Part shown: piece by piece, positions 18,090 through 26,269 of the stretch
How positions within the stretch are numbered: position 1 is the first letter of the stretch
How the letters are laid out: each line of letters begins with the position of its first letter
Source: Rickettsiaceae bacterium
GTDB lineage: Bacteria > Pseudomonadota > Alphaproteobacteria > Rickettsiales > Rickettsiaceae
DNA: 53,580 nucleotides
Assembly: GCA_029266475.1 (NCBI GenBank)
Contig: JAQSWU010000005.1
Location: 1 to 53,580 of the forward strand
Direction: 5' to 3'
Program-made: the position numbers and the translations under genes
The notes under the pieces: model-generated
What the model was told of the DNA's origin: nothing
Seen by the model: the letters and a program-made list of their open reading frames with translations, nothing else
The model's database searches: none

Positions 18090-19673
18090 ATGCTGAGAGA
18101 TGTTGCAGTTGCAATAGATGATGAAAGGAAAAGGTATGATGAACTTCCGTATGAGAGTTTTCCATTTGCTGTATCTCATCCTGGGCACTTAAGAGCCATT
18201 GGTGCCTTATTCGGTTTAAAAGCTCCTGAATTGAATAAGGCAAGAGTATTAGAGCTTGGTTGTGCGGCGGGCAACAATATTATACCTTTTGCAGCCAATT
18301 ATCCAAAAGCGGCAGTAGTAGGTATTGACTTATCAGAGGTTCAAATAAATGATGCTAAAAGACAAGTAGCTGCGTTAGGCCTAAAAAACATAGATCTTAA
18401 AACTGCTTCTATTACCGATGTTGATGTAACCTGGGGCAAGTTTGATTATATAATATGTCATGGTGTATATTCATGGGTACCAGAAGCTGTTCAAAAAAAA
18501 ATATTAGAGATTAGTAGCAATAATCTTTCGCAGAATGGTATTGCATATATAAGTTTTAATACTCTGCCTGGATGGAATATTGCAGGTTCTGTTAGAGAGA
18601 TGATGCGATATCACTCTAGCAATTTCAAAGATTTAAATGAGCAGGTTAAGCAAGCGAAATCTATTCTAGGCTTTGTTAATGAAGCTACGCAAGCAAGCAA
18701 CAATTATCATTCCCAAATTTTTGCCAATGAAGTAGCGCAAATACAATCAGGGGGGGATATTTATCTGAGGCATGAATATCTAGCAGAGTTTAATAAAGCT
18801 TTTTATTTTCATGAATTTATTCGTGATGTAGAAGCATGTGGGCTAAAATATCTTGCAGATTCAAACATAAATACGATGTGCATAGAAAATTATCCTGATA
18901 AAGCTATAGAGCTCCTTAACTCTATTAACGATATTACTAGGGTTGAGCAATATATGGACTTTATTTCTAATAGAAAATTTAGGCCTACTCTTCTTTGTCA
19001 CCAGAATATAAACCTTAATAGAAAACTTACTCCTGAGATATTCGAAAATTACTATTTTCATTTAAATTTCATTGATCAAGAGATAAAGAGCAGCGAAATT
19101 TTTAATGATAAGGAAATTACCTTCCATATTGTAGGTGATAAGAATTTCTCTACAGATTCCAGCGTATTAAAAATTGCTTTGGTAGAAATGTTTAATAGTG
19201 GTTATGAGTATAAAATAAGGGAACTTGTTGCAATAGTTGCCAAAAAATTGCCAAGGCTAGACCGAGAAATTATAAGAAAGGAATTGCTAAATAGTTTCAT
19301 TGAGCTTGCTAAAGCCGGTTATGCTAGCTTTAGCCTTGAAAAGCCATTATATATTAGTGGAATTTCTAATAAGCCAAGAGTTAGCAAAGTAGCTTTATAT
19401 CATGCGAGGCAGGAGAACCAGCTATGGACTATTAACCAAAAACATTTTAAGATTCTGTTAAATGTTATCGATAAACTTATAATGCAATGTTTGGATGGTA
19501 AGCATGATATAAATTTTATTGAAAAATATTTGATAGAAAATTATAAAAAAGGTGTAATTAAGGTAACTAATAACGGCCAACCGGCTGAAGAGAAGCATGT
19601 CAAGCCGCTAGTTAGGCAGTATATTCAAGCAACATTTAAGAAGTTCGCAGGTATGCAACTATTTGTAGAGTAA
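18090..19673 (+). CDS. SAM-dependent methyltransferase with methyltransferase regulatory domain
   Basis: The 527-residue protein starts with a class I methyltransferase domain: SAM-binding motif I VLELGCAAGNNIIPFA (53-68), then VVGIDLSEVQINDAKRQ and the acidic-loop region FDYIICHGVYSWVP. A predicted regulatory domain follows (about 230-330) and then a helical C-terminus. This arrangement is common in Rickettsiales, where members include protein lysine methyltransferases acting on outer-membrane proteins. The substrate of this copy cannot be told from sequence. It is monocistronic, divergent from the SPOR gene, and has a terminator at 19680-19711. Confidence 0.85.
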   Translation: MLRDVAVAIDDERKRYDELPYESFPFAVSHPGHLRAIGALFGLKAPELNKARVLELGCAAGNNIIPFAANYPKAAVVGIDLSEVQINDAKRQVAALGLKNIDLKTASITDVDVTWGKFDYIICHGVYSWVPEAVQKKILEISSNNLSQNGIAYISFNTLPGWNIAGSVREMMRYHSSNFKDLNEQVKQAKSILGFVNEATQASNNYHSQIFANEVAQIQSGGDIYLRHEYLAEFNKAFYFHEFIRDVEACGLKYLADSNINTMCIENYPDKAIELLNSINDITRVEQYMDFISNRKFRPTLLCHQNINLNRKLTPEIFENYYFHLNFIDQEIKSSEIFNDKEITFHIVGDKNFSTDSSVLKIALVEMFNSGYEYKIRELVAIVAKKLPRLDREIIRKELLNSFIELAKAGYASFSLEKPLYISGISNKPRVSKVALYHARQENQLWTINQKHFKILLNVIDKLIMQCLDGKHDINFIEKYLIENYKKGVIKVTNNGQPAEEKHVKPLVRQYIQATFKKFAGMQLFVE

Positions 19674-19679
19674 ACCTTT

Positions 19680-19711
19680 GGGTTAAGCTATAATCCCTGC
19701 TTAATCCTTTT
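19680..19711. terminator. Terminator between the methyltransferase and fliQ
   Basis: GGGTTAAGC (19680-19688) pairs with GCTTAATCC (19699-19707) with one G-T wobble and a 10-base loop, followed by TTTTA. It lies just after the methyltransferase stop and overlaps the end of the convergent fliQ gene. Confidence 0.7.
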
Positions 19712-19976
19712 AGCCCCCGGAGATTATAAGATCGGCAATTTTCTCTGTAAACCCCTCAAGCTTGCCCATTATAAATGGTCCAATGAACAGTAAACTAATA
19801 TAGACGATTAACATTTTAGGAACGAATGTTAAGGTATTTTCTTGGATTTGAGTTAAGGCCTGGAGAAGGGAAATGATAAGCCCCACAAATAGTGAAATTA
19901 AAAGAATAGGGGTTGAAACCATCATAAGCACATATATTGCTTCTCGGCTAATCTGGGCAAAATCCGCTGGTTCCAT
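19710..19976 (-). CDS. fliQ: Flagellar export apparatus protein FliQ
   Basis: FliQ is a small subunit of the flagellar type III export gate. Two membrane segments are present (about 14-38 and 50-72) with the family pattern ISREAIYVLMMVSTPILLIS, LVGLIISLLQALTQIQENTL and FVPKMLIVY. I chose the ATG at 19976, giving 88 residues, the usual size. The longer open frame begins at TTG (20045) and would add 23 unconserved residues. FliP, FliR and FlhA are not nearby, so flagellar genes are scattered. The residue pattern distinguishes it only partly from SctS of injectisomes, but other flagellar-type genes in the window favour FliQ. Confidence 0.9.
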   Translation of the reverse strand: MEPADFAQISREAIYVLMMVSTPILLISLFVGLIISLLQALTQIQENTLTFVPKMLIVYISLLFIGPFIMGKLEGFTEKIADLIISGG

Positions 19977-20416
19977 TCTTATATCTGTATTATATGCTAA
20001 TCTTTTGCTAAGGCTAATGATATTGTAAAGGTTGTTATTTGGCAAATTATAGGTTAAGCCTTAAAAACTTTTGCTAATTGCCGTGATTTTTTTGTGATCT
20101 TCGCTATTTCAAAGGTAGTTTTAGGGAATCGTTGACTAGAGCATCCGTTTTTTGCTTAGGCAATTCTATATTATATCTAATCATGCACCTATCCTTATAC
20201 TTAAAACTAATTAAGACTTATAAGAAATAAATGTGAAGCCATAAAATGTAATGACGATTCTTTTACAGCTCTAATACTTGCAAAGCAAGGTTAAAAAGAC
20301 TTAGTCGCAACCTTATTGTATAATAAACTGTTCTAAGAGATGAAGCTATATAGGGCATGGTTGAAAAATAAATAAATAATTCACCCGTAACAATTTGAGC
20401 CTACCTACTAAACATC

Positions 20417-20450
20417 AAAAAATAGGGGGTAGGGTATGGTTACTTGTTAA
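20417..20450 (-). repeat. A-run/TA/G-run repeat
   Basis: A6 (20417-20422), TA, then G5 (20425-20429) followed by TAGGG. On the minus strand it reads PYPLFFDV before a stop. It is one of six copies of this repeat family in the window (others near 148, 20594, 20689, 38440 and 38540). Confidence 0.6.
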
Positions 20451-20610
20451 ACGAATGAAATAAGTACTACAGTCTAGCCTGCAAGCGGAGCTTGATGCTA
20501 TATATGGTATTTCCAACTGGATCGCTATAAAATGGCTTATAAAATTCGTTTAGTCGCTTCACGCGATGCGAATTAATGTGCTTACTATACTTCAAAAAAA
20601 TAGGGGGGTA
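20441..20610. repeat. Intergenic repeat, copy 2 (related to 1-170)
   Basis: AAACGAAT (20449-20456) and ATTCGTTT (20544-20551) form a perfect 8-bp inverted pair about 90 bases apart. Between them are blocks shared with 1-170 (CAGTC, GCAAGCGGAGCTTGATG, CTGGATC). Both copies run into an A-run/G-run core. The function is unknown; structured RNA or a decayed mobile element are both possible. Confidence 0.5.
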
Positions 20611-20635
20611 TAAAAGTTACTACCTAGAGTTGTAA
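20590..20635 (-). repeat. A-run/TA/G-run repeat with conserved flank
   Basis: A7 (20594-20600), TA and G6 (20603-20608) are followed by a flank similar to the copies near 20689, 38440 and 38540 (a TTAC.ACCT.TAGTT-like block). On the minus strand the copy reads FYTPLFF before a stop. Confidence 0.65.
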
Positions 20636-20682
20636 CCTTGTAATATAGATTAAAAAAATAACTTTTTGAAGTTAAACTCGTC

Positions 20683-20735
20683 TCTATTAAAAAAAAGGGG
20701 GGGGGGGTAAAAAAACACAACCTTTAGTTTAAGCT
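20683..20735 (-). repeat. A-run/G-run repeat, longest G tract
   Basis: A8 (20689-20696) is joined directly to G11 (20697-20707), without the TA seen in other copies, then to a flank containing ACAACCTTTAGTTTAAGC. On the minus strand this reads KLKLKVVFFYPPPLFF. The G11 tract is long enough to be unstable in length. Confidence 0.7.
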
Positions 20736-20835
20736 TTCGAGGAATCACACGGTAGTCTGCATAGACTGGTAGCTTCAGCGGTGTCCGGGGTGCCATTTAT
20801 ACCTTATATAAATCGACTTCTTCCGTAACTTTACT

Positions 20836-20960
20836 TTTGCGGTTTATTTGAATAGAGGTTTGATACTCGAATCCTCATGTACCTAGCTTACTTGGGTTCT
20901 GCGTTCTAAATCTTCTGCAAATCCTCTCCCCTAAGCGAGTTTTTGATAGATGTATATTAT
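20836..20960 (-). repeat. Dispersed repeat B, copy 1
   Basis: The segment matches 23340-23475: an ACTTTACTTTTGCGG.TTA block, then TCGAATCCTCATGTACCTA, TACTTGGGTTCT and a TCTTCTGCAAATCCTCT block. On the minus strand the core reads RYMRIRVSNLYSN, interrupted by stop codons in longer frames. It is a diverged repeat or a decayed coding element. Confidence 0.7.
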
Positions 20961-21049
20961 ATCATATTTGATAATTTTGGCGCGCGAAAGCTATACTTGC
21001 TTACTGAAGTTGATATTATAGGTTAGTAGAAGACTTACAAAAGTGGTTG

Positions 21050-21673
21050 TTACTCTCGGCAATTAACCCTAATATATTCTACTATTTCTTCGACTTTGGA
21101 ATCTATAGTGAAATGAGTTATATATTTACCTTCTTTATTAAATAAATATATGAACGTTGAGTGGTCTACTAGGTAATCATTACTATTTTCATCACCTCTG
21201 ATTGCATAGTAAACTCTATATTTGTCGGCAGCCTCTTTAATTTGTTCTTTTGTCCCTGTTAGGGCGATAAATTTAGGGTGATAAAAGCTAAAGTAGTTTT
21301 TAAGAGTAGAGCTTGTATCTCTTTTGGGATCTAGGGTTATAAAGACAGGATTAATATTTATTTTATATAAGTCTAGGGTTTTAAGTACTTGATTGATTTT
21401 TTGTAATGATGTTACGCATACATCTGGGCAGAATGTAAAGCCAAAATAGATAAGAGCAGGTTTTCCTTTTAATTGATCGCTAGAAAAGTGCTCTCCGCTA
21501 CTATCGGTTAGGTTAAATTCTCCTCCGATATCTGCTGCTTTATTTTCGATCTTAGAATTAATATAATTTTCGTCTTGTTTAGGCGTTATAGTAGTTTTTA
21601 AAACTAAATAGAATATAAAGAATGTGATTAAAGTTACTACTAAGGCTATTATCTTTAAATTCTGTTCTCTCAT
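21050..21673 (-). CDS. SCO1/SenC family copper chaperone
   Basis: SCO proteins deliver copper to the CuA centre of cytochrome c oxidase. The 207-residue protein has an N-terminal membrane anchor (about 8-28) and a periplasmic thioredoxin-like domain. The copper ligands are present: FTFCPDVC (Cys82 and Cys86) and the distal His171 in DHSTFIYLF. It follows hemB by 21 bases on the same strand, an operon joining haem synthesis and oxidase maturation. Identification is firm. Confidence 0.93.
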   Translation of the reverse strand: MREQNLKIIALVVTLITFFIFYLVLKTTITPKQDENYINSKIENKAADIGGEFNLTDSSGEHFSSDQLKGKPALIYFGFTFCPDVCVTSLQKINQVLKTLDLYKININPVFITLDPKRDTSSTLKNYFSFYHPKFIALTGTKEQIKEAADKYRVYYAIRGDENSNDYLVDHSTFIYLFNKEGKYITHFTIDSKVEEIVEYIRVNCRE

Positions 21674-21694
21674 ATTAATGTCACTTTATAAATT

Positions 21695-22675
21695 TTATTC
21701 CTTAAGAAGTTTAGCCGCTTCAAGCGCAGCGTAAGTTAAGATACATGTTGCTCCTGCTCGTTTCATGCAAAGTAATGATTCAATGATCATTTGATGCCAG
21801 TTAAAACAATTATGCTGAGCAGCATATTTTATCATGGCATATTCCCCGCTTACCTGATAAGCAAAAATAGGTACTTCGAAACTGGTACTCGCAGCTCTAA
21901 TAATATCAAGATAAAGCATCCCAGGTTTAATCATGACCATATCGGCGCCTTCAGCAATATCAGTCTCAATTTCTCTTAAAGCTTCCTTAATGTTCCTATA
22001 ATCCATTTGATAGGTTCTCTTATCCGACTTTAGAAGTGATTTAGAACCGACTGCTTCTCTAAACGGGCCATAAAGGTTTGAAGCATATTTTGCTGAATAT
22101 GACAATATCCCAAGGTTCGTAAAATTATCTTTATCGAGATATTCCCTAATTGCTTGAATCCTGCCATCCATCATATCGGAGGGAGCTATTATATCAGCCC
22201 CTGCTTTAGCAAGTGTTAAAGCTTGATTGCATAAAGCAAATATTGTCTTATCATTGTCAACATCATCCTCATACCAAATTCCATCGTGGCCTGATAAAGT
22301 ATATGGGTCTAGCGCTACGTCACAAATGATTCCGATTGCAAGATCTAAATTTTTAATTGCTCGAATGGCCCGGCATATTAGATTATCTAAATTATAAGCT
22401 TCGCTAGCTTTTTCATCTTTTAAGCTATGGCTAATAACTGGAAACAAAGCAACAGCTTTTATGCCAAGCTCGTTTGCAAGCTTAACTTCCTCTAATAACT
22501 TATCAATTGAGTATCTGTAAATACCAGGTAAGGTGGTTATCTCTTGCTTAATATTCTCTCCTTCAATAACAAACAAAGGATATATTAAGTCATCTACCTT
22601 TAAAGTAGTTTCGGCGACTAGATCTCTAAGCCAATTAAACCTTCTATTGCGGCGTAATCTTAAATGTGGGAACAT
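21695..22675 (-). CDS. hemB: Delta-aminolevulinic acid dehydratase (porphobilinogen synthase)
   Basis: The enzyme condenses two 5-aminolevulinate molecules to porphobilinogen, the second common step of haem synthesis. The Schiff-base lysines are in SYSAKYAS (Lys196) and MVMIKPGML (Lys250). At the metal site the sequence is CDVALDPYTLSGHDG (118-132), with Ala/Asp in place of the zinc-binding cysteines, the pattern of the magnesium-dependent alphaproteobacterial form. Its 326 residues are standard. It is the first gene of an operon with the SCO1 gene. Confidence 0.97.
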   Translation of the reverse strand: MFPHLRLRRNRRFNWLRDLVAETTLKVDDLIYPLFVIEGENIKQEITTLPGIYRYSIDKLLEEVKLANELGIKAVALFPVISHSLKDEKASEAYNLDNLICRAIRAIKNLDLAIGIICDVALDPYTLSGHDGIWYEDDVDNDKTIFALCNQALTLAKAGADIIAPSDMMDGRIQAIREYLDKDNFTNLGILSYSAKYASNLYGPFREAVGSKSLLKSDKRTYQMDYRNIKEALREIETDIAEGADMVMIKPGMLYLDIIRAASTSFEVPIFAYQVSGEYAMIKYAAQHNCFNWHQMIIESLLCMKRAGATCILTYAALEAAKLLKE

Positions 22676-22853
22676 AGTAGATATGTTTTAAGCTTTAATT
22701 ATTTTTGATAGTAGCATGCAGAGTATCAAAAATAAAGCCTTAAATTTACCTATGGAATTAAAAAGAATTTTCTTTTATTTCTATATGTTAATATACTATT
22801 ATAATAAATTAATACGAAAAAATCCTTATAAAATACTTAGTAGGTGAGGATTT

Positions 22854-23324
22854 ATGCTTACAATAGATTACTTAGCTAATCACCATGAATATATTGAGCT
22901 TTTGGCTAAATGGCGCTTTGAACAATGGAAACATTTAAAAATAACAAATAGTGTAGATGAAGCAATAGCAAAACTTAAATTATACATAAATACTGATACC
23001 CTTCCTATTGGTATCATTGCTTTTGAAAATAATGTACCGGTAGGGATGGCAGCTATTAGAAAAAGCGATGGCATCAGGGAAGATTTAGAACCTTGGTTTG
23101 GCTCAATTTATGTTGAACCAAATTATAGAAAAAAGGGGGTGGGGGCTAGTTTAGTTGAATGGAGAAAACAAATTGTAGTTAATATGGGTTACAGCAAAGC
23201 CTATATATTAGTTATAGAGCAAGAAATCATAGAATGGTACTTAAAACTAGGCTGGAAAATACATTCTTTTGATAAATTAAAGGGCCATGATGTTACTATA
23301 ATGGAGATTGATTTAAGTTCCTGA
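22854..23324 (+). CDS. GNAT-family acetyltransferase
   Basis: The 156-residue protein is a single GNAT domain. The acetyl-CoA binding motif A is SIYVEPNYRKKGVGASLVEW (about 82-101, with R/K-K-G-V-G for the R-x-x-G-x-G pattern), followed by the motif B region EWYLKLGWKIHSFDK. The substrate cannot be told from sequence. A GTGAGGA ribosome site precedes the ATG. It sits at the left edge of a block rich in acetyltransferase genes. Confidence 0.85.
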   Translation: MLTIDYLANHHEYIELLAKWRFEQWKHLKITNSVDEAIAKLKLYINTDTLPIGIIAFENNVPVGMAAIRKSDGIREDLEPWFGSIYVEPNYRKKGVGASLVEWRKQIVVNMGYSKAYILVIEQEIIEWYLKLGWKIHSFDKLKGHDVTIMEIDLSS

Positions 23325-23653
23325 AATATGAATAGATTTCATTCGAAACTCTACTTCTGCTGTTAATTTGTATATAGGTTCGGTATTCGAATCCTCATGT
23401 ACCTATAAGTCTACTTGGGTTCTTTGTTCCGCATCCTCTGTAATTTCTCAAGAGTAAGTGAGTTTCAAAAGAAATTTAGTGTTTCAGCTATTTCTCAATA
23501 AGCGTCAAGAAATCGCTAGCGGCATTTTAATTCCGCTTATCTTCATCGATTACGAAAGCATGTATATAATGTTTATTTCATCCGCCACCTAGGACTGTGA
23601 TCACGGAGGTATATGCATATTATATCGATTACCTTAAGTGCGTTATATAATGA
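23325..23653. other. Gene-free region with repeat B
   Basis: No gene was found between the GNAT gene and the convergent exported-protein gene. The first half is dispersed repeat B copy 2 (23340-23475). The second half contains a TAAGCG/CGCTTA inverted pair around 23496-23542, but no T-run that would make it a clear terminator. Confidence 0.5.
23340..23475 (-). repeat. Dispersed repeat B, copy 2
   Basis: Shares with 20836-20960 the blocks TTCGAATCCTCATGTACCTA, CTACTTGGGTTCT and CATCCTCTG in the same order. On the minus strand the core reads RYMRIRIPNLYTN, close to RYMRIRVSNLYSN in the other copy, then a stop. The similarity of the peptides suggests a former coding element. Confidence 0.7.
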
Positions 23654-24376
23654 TTAATTACTTTTTTCTCTATTATAGGATTTCTTCTCAGCAAATGAGA
23701 ATTTATAATCCTCTACTCTCAACTCGCCTATGTTTTTGAAATTCCTTAGATCTCTTTCAAGAGCAAAGAGCATAGTCGAAGGGGGGCATAAAATTGGATC
23801 AAGTTGCAACGACTTGGGTAAATCCATTCCTTTGCTTTTTAGCCAGCTTTTCTGTAGCGCTACTATGATAACTTCACTACACATAAATGCTTCATCGGGG
23901 ATATTTAATTTCAATTTTTTATGCTGGAAAAGAACATTCTGTAGTTTAAGCTTAACCTCAGCAGGGTAACCCACCATCGAATCGTCCCATTGATTCATTA
24001 ACTTCTCACTTTTAGAGTTAAAAGGAATTTTTCTTTTTAGCAGAGTTTGAATCTCGTTTAATAACTGTTGTTTAAAGCTTGGGTCAGCAATACGTATAAC
24101 GTAATAATATTTATTTTGGGTAATTAGCTTTTTACTGGGCGGAATATATGTTTCTACAAAGCTATAATATTTAGGGTTATCAGTAGCATGAGCGATTCTG
24201 ATATTTTGCGGTATTTTAGAAGTAATCGTTACCACTGCAACATGACCAGCTCTATCCTCTTGATCCAAAGCCTTCCAAAAAATAATATCTCCTGGTAATA
24301 ATTCTGATACACTAATGGCACTCGCCTGAGTTTGAAAGCAGGAGATAAAAATACAGTATATAATTATCTTATACAT
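23654..24376 (-). CDS. Exported permuted-papain (YiiX/NlpC-P60 superfamily) protein
   Basis: The 240-residue protein has a signal peptide (about 1-20) and a permuted NlpC/P60-like fold. The conserved start LLPGDIIFWKALDQEDRAGH carries His45 of GHVAVV, and FMCSEVIIVALQKSW holds the catalytic Cys166. In this permuted subgroup the His precedes the Cys, as here. Members cleave amide or thioester bonds in peptidoglycan or lipids; the substrate here is unknown. It is the last gene of a reverse five-gene run, 9 bases after the tandem GNAT gene. Confidence 0.75.
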   Translation of the reverse strand: MYKIIIYCIFISCFQTQASAISVSELLPGDIIFWKALDQEDRAGHVAVVTITSKIPQNIRIAHATDNPKYYSFVETYIPPSKKLITQNKYYYVIRIADPSFKQQLLNEIQTLLKRKIPFNSKSEKLMNQWDDSMVGYPAEVKLKLQNVLFQHKKLKLNIPDEAFMCSEVIIVALQKSWLKSKGMDLPKSLQLDPILCPPSTMLFALERDLRNFKNIGELRVEDYKFSFAEKKSYNREKSN

Positions 24377-24385
24377 AAATTAAAT

Positions 24386-25378
24386 TTACCTCAACTTTTT
24401 AGTAAACCATATTACAAGATCGTCATCAAGCGGTATTTTTTCATCAAACTCGACTATCCTATCTTTATAGGTAATCCCTCTTCCATCAGGAATATAGCCT
24501 CGCTTTACATAAAGCTTCTGCGCATTACCGTAGCTTTCATGTAAACCTACTCCAAGGCCAACAATATTACTTCTTTTAGCAGCCTCTGTTTCCGCTACTT
24601 CAAGTAGTTTACTGCCTATACCTTTACCCCGGAAAGAAGGAAGAACGTTAAAATCATTGATTTCAGGGATTTGTGCTTCATAAAACGGAACATATGTCGA
24701 ATTCATTTTGAGAGTTACATAACCAACAAATTGATCCTTGAGAAAGGCAAGCCAAATAATCCGCTCATTTATTTGTTGCTCTTTTAAGTAGCTTTCAAAA
24801 AGCTCAGGGGTTTTAAGCCAATTATGTGCAGCAAAATTTTTTACTATAAGGGGAATATGGGATTCAGTGAAAGGCTTAATTGATATTTGCAAAGTATTTA
24901 GGTTGAGCTTGAAATGTGTTAAATCTCTAACCATATAAACCATATTCCATTCATAACCTCCTGGCTTTAAATTAAATAACGGCTGGAACCCATTTGCTTT
25001 ATAGAAATTATAAGTCTTTAAGTAGTTTTCATCTGCCTCACTAGAAGCTAAAGTTTCAACAGACATTGTGCTTGCGCCAATTTCTTTAGCGTAGACACAG
25101 GCTGCACTAATGAGTTTCTTACCTATTCCACATCTATGATAGTCTCGCATAACTGCCATCCAGTAAATATTACCATTATTCGGATAAGGAAACTCTAGGC
25201 TTAGTAGACCGACATATCTTCCATCAACTCTGACTGCAAAGTTAATACGTGAGCGAACTCCTATAGCATAATGTTCATTAGCTTCAGGTAAGCCAAAATA
25301 TTCAGGCAAATCTTGAGTGATCTGGCGACATAAAGCTTCTGCTGTATCTGGGAGAATGCGTTTTATAATTATATTCAT
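24386..25378 (-). CDS. Tandem-domain GNAT acetyltransferase
   Basis: The 330-residue protein has two GNAT domains. The first (about 1-150) has YWMAVMRDYHRCGIGKKLIS as motif A; the second (about 165-330) has DFNVLPSFRGKGIGSKLLEV and the GNAQKLYVKRGYIPDGRGI region. Both keep the acetyl-CoA loop, so both may bind cofactor. Two-domain GNATs include mycothiol synthase and some antibiotic acetyltransferases, but the substrate here is not determined. It is packed between the APH gene (4-base gap) and the exported protein. Confidence 0.85.
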   Translation of the reverse strand: MNIIIKRILPDTAEALCRQITQDLPEYFGLPEANEHYAIGVRSRINFAVRVDGRYVGLLSLEFPYPNNGNIYWMAVMRDYHRCGIGKKLISAACVYAKEIGASTMSVETLASSEADENYLKTYNFYKANGFQPLFNLKPGGYEWNMVYMVRDLTHFKLNLNTLQISIKPFTESHIPLIVKNFAAHNWLKTPELFESYLKEQQINERIIWLAFLKDQFVGYVTLKMNSTYVPFYEAQIPEINDFNVLPSFRGKGIGSKLLEVAETEAAKRSNIVGLGVGLHESYGNAQKLYVKRGYIPDGRGITYKDRIVEFDEKIPLDDDLVIWFTKKLR

Positions 25379-25382
25379 AGGT

Positions 25383-26240
25383 TTACTCTAAATGATCTAA
25401 TATATCAGCAATTTTTATCATATAATGAGCTATATTTAAATCTTCTCCAGCCGAACATGTAGCTAGAATTGCTTGCACAAAACTCCATTCTTTTAAACGC
25501 TCTTTATTTATTCCAAGTAAATTTGAAAACTTACTTAATCTGTTATTTATAATAGCGCGATGATCATGATGCTCTAAAAGCTCAGGAATAGGGTTACGTA
25601 TATACGCTCCTACCTCAAACGCATTTTCTCCAACAAAACCCTTAGGGTCAATAGCAACCCAACTGTCTTTTTTATGAAGTATATTCTCATGATGAAGGTC
25701 TCCATGCAGCAATACACTATTCAGTTGAGTACTTAAGAGTCTGGAGGTTAATAGTTTCGCTTTATCTATATATTTTCTTGGAATTATAATATAATCTGCA
25801 TTAATAAGTTCTTCCAGTATTTTCTCTATAGTTGGGAAGGTGCTTATGTTATTAAGAGGCTTTTTATGTAAGTTTCTAATAATTTGTACTGTATGCTCAA
25901 TAGCCATATCTTCCTCAGAGGGAAATAATTTCTTCAACGAATATCCTGGTTCTATGGCTTCCATTAATAATGAATTTAAATTTCTATCAAAATCTAATAG
26001 CTTTACGCAGGCTAGACCATCATAAAATTTCAATGAGTTCGCCTCACCTTCTATTTGGTTTGGAAAACAGCCTATTTTTAATACAACCTTACAACTATAA
26101 TTTTGGCTATATGCACTGCAGACGTAATTATATTTAAGATTTGCATAAAGAGTAATGTCATTTGATTTCCATTTGAGACTAGCCTTATTTAAAAGATTAG
26201 GAAGTATTAAAAGCCAATCTTTTCCCTCTTTGCCATACAC
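25383..26240 (-). CDS. APH(6)-like aminoglycoside/hydroxyurea kinase family protein
   Basis: The protein resembles the streptomycin 6-phosphotransferase / hydroxyurea kinase family (PF04655-type). It has an N-terminal GKEGKDWLLILPNLLNKA segment and the phosphotransferase catalytic motif LLHGDLHHENIL (177-188, catalytic Asp181). The metal-binding motif AIDPKG (196-201) follows. Its 285 residues fit the family. Such enzymes phosphorylate aminoglycosides in resistant bacteria and environmental species, but the natural substrate here is unknown. It is the third gene of a reverse operon. Confidence 0.85.
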   Translation of the reverse strand: MYGKEGKDWLLILPNLLNKASLKWKSNDITLYANLKYNYVCSAYSQNYSCKVVLKIGCFPNQIEGEANSLKFYDGLACVKLLDFDRNLNSLLMEAIEPGYSLKKLFPSEEDMAIEHTVQIIRNLHKKPLNNISTFPTIEKILEELINADYIIIPRKYIDKAKLLTSRLLSTQLNSVLLHGDLHHENILHKKDSWVAIDPKGFVGENAFEVGAYIRNPIPELLEHHDHRAIINNRLSKFSNLLGINKERLKEWSFVQAILATCSAGEDLNIAHYMIKIADILDHLE

Positions 26241-26269
26241 ATTTATTATCTGATTCTTGAATTCATGCG

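Larger units (their letters stand above)
20046..21049. other. 1-kb gene-free region packed with dispersed repeats
   Basis: No full gene was found. The region holds three copies of the A-run/TA/G-run repeat (near 20417, 20594 and 20689), the second copy of the AAACGAAT-bounded repeat, and one copy of a repeat shared with 23340-23475. A minus-strand open frame of about 50 codons starts at ATG 20796 and reads MAPRTPLKLPVYADYRVIPR before entering a proline run coded by the C-run. Base composition is locally richer in G+C than the flanks. It looks like a nest of repeats and coding remnants. Confidence 0.6.

Noticed and set aside
19977-20045. N-terminal extension of FliQ from TTG 20045
   Set aside because: The 23 extra residues are not conserved, start with TTG and would make the protein longer than usual; ATG 19976 gives the standard 88 residues.
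20046-21049. CRISPR array
   Set aside because: The repeats are diverged, unequally spaced and in mixed arrangement, with no regular 25-40 base repeat/spacer pattern and no cas genes.
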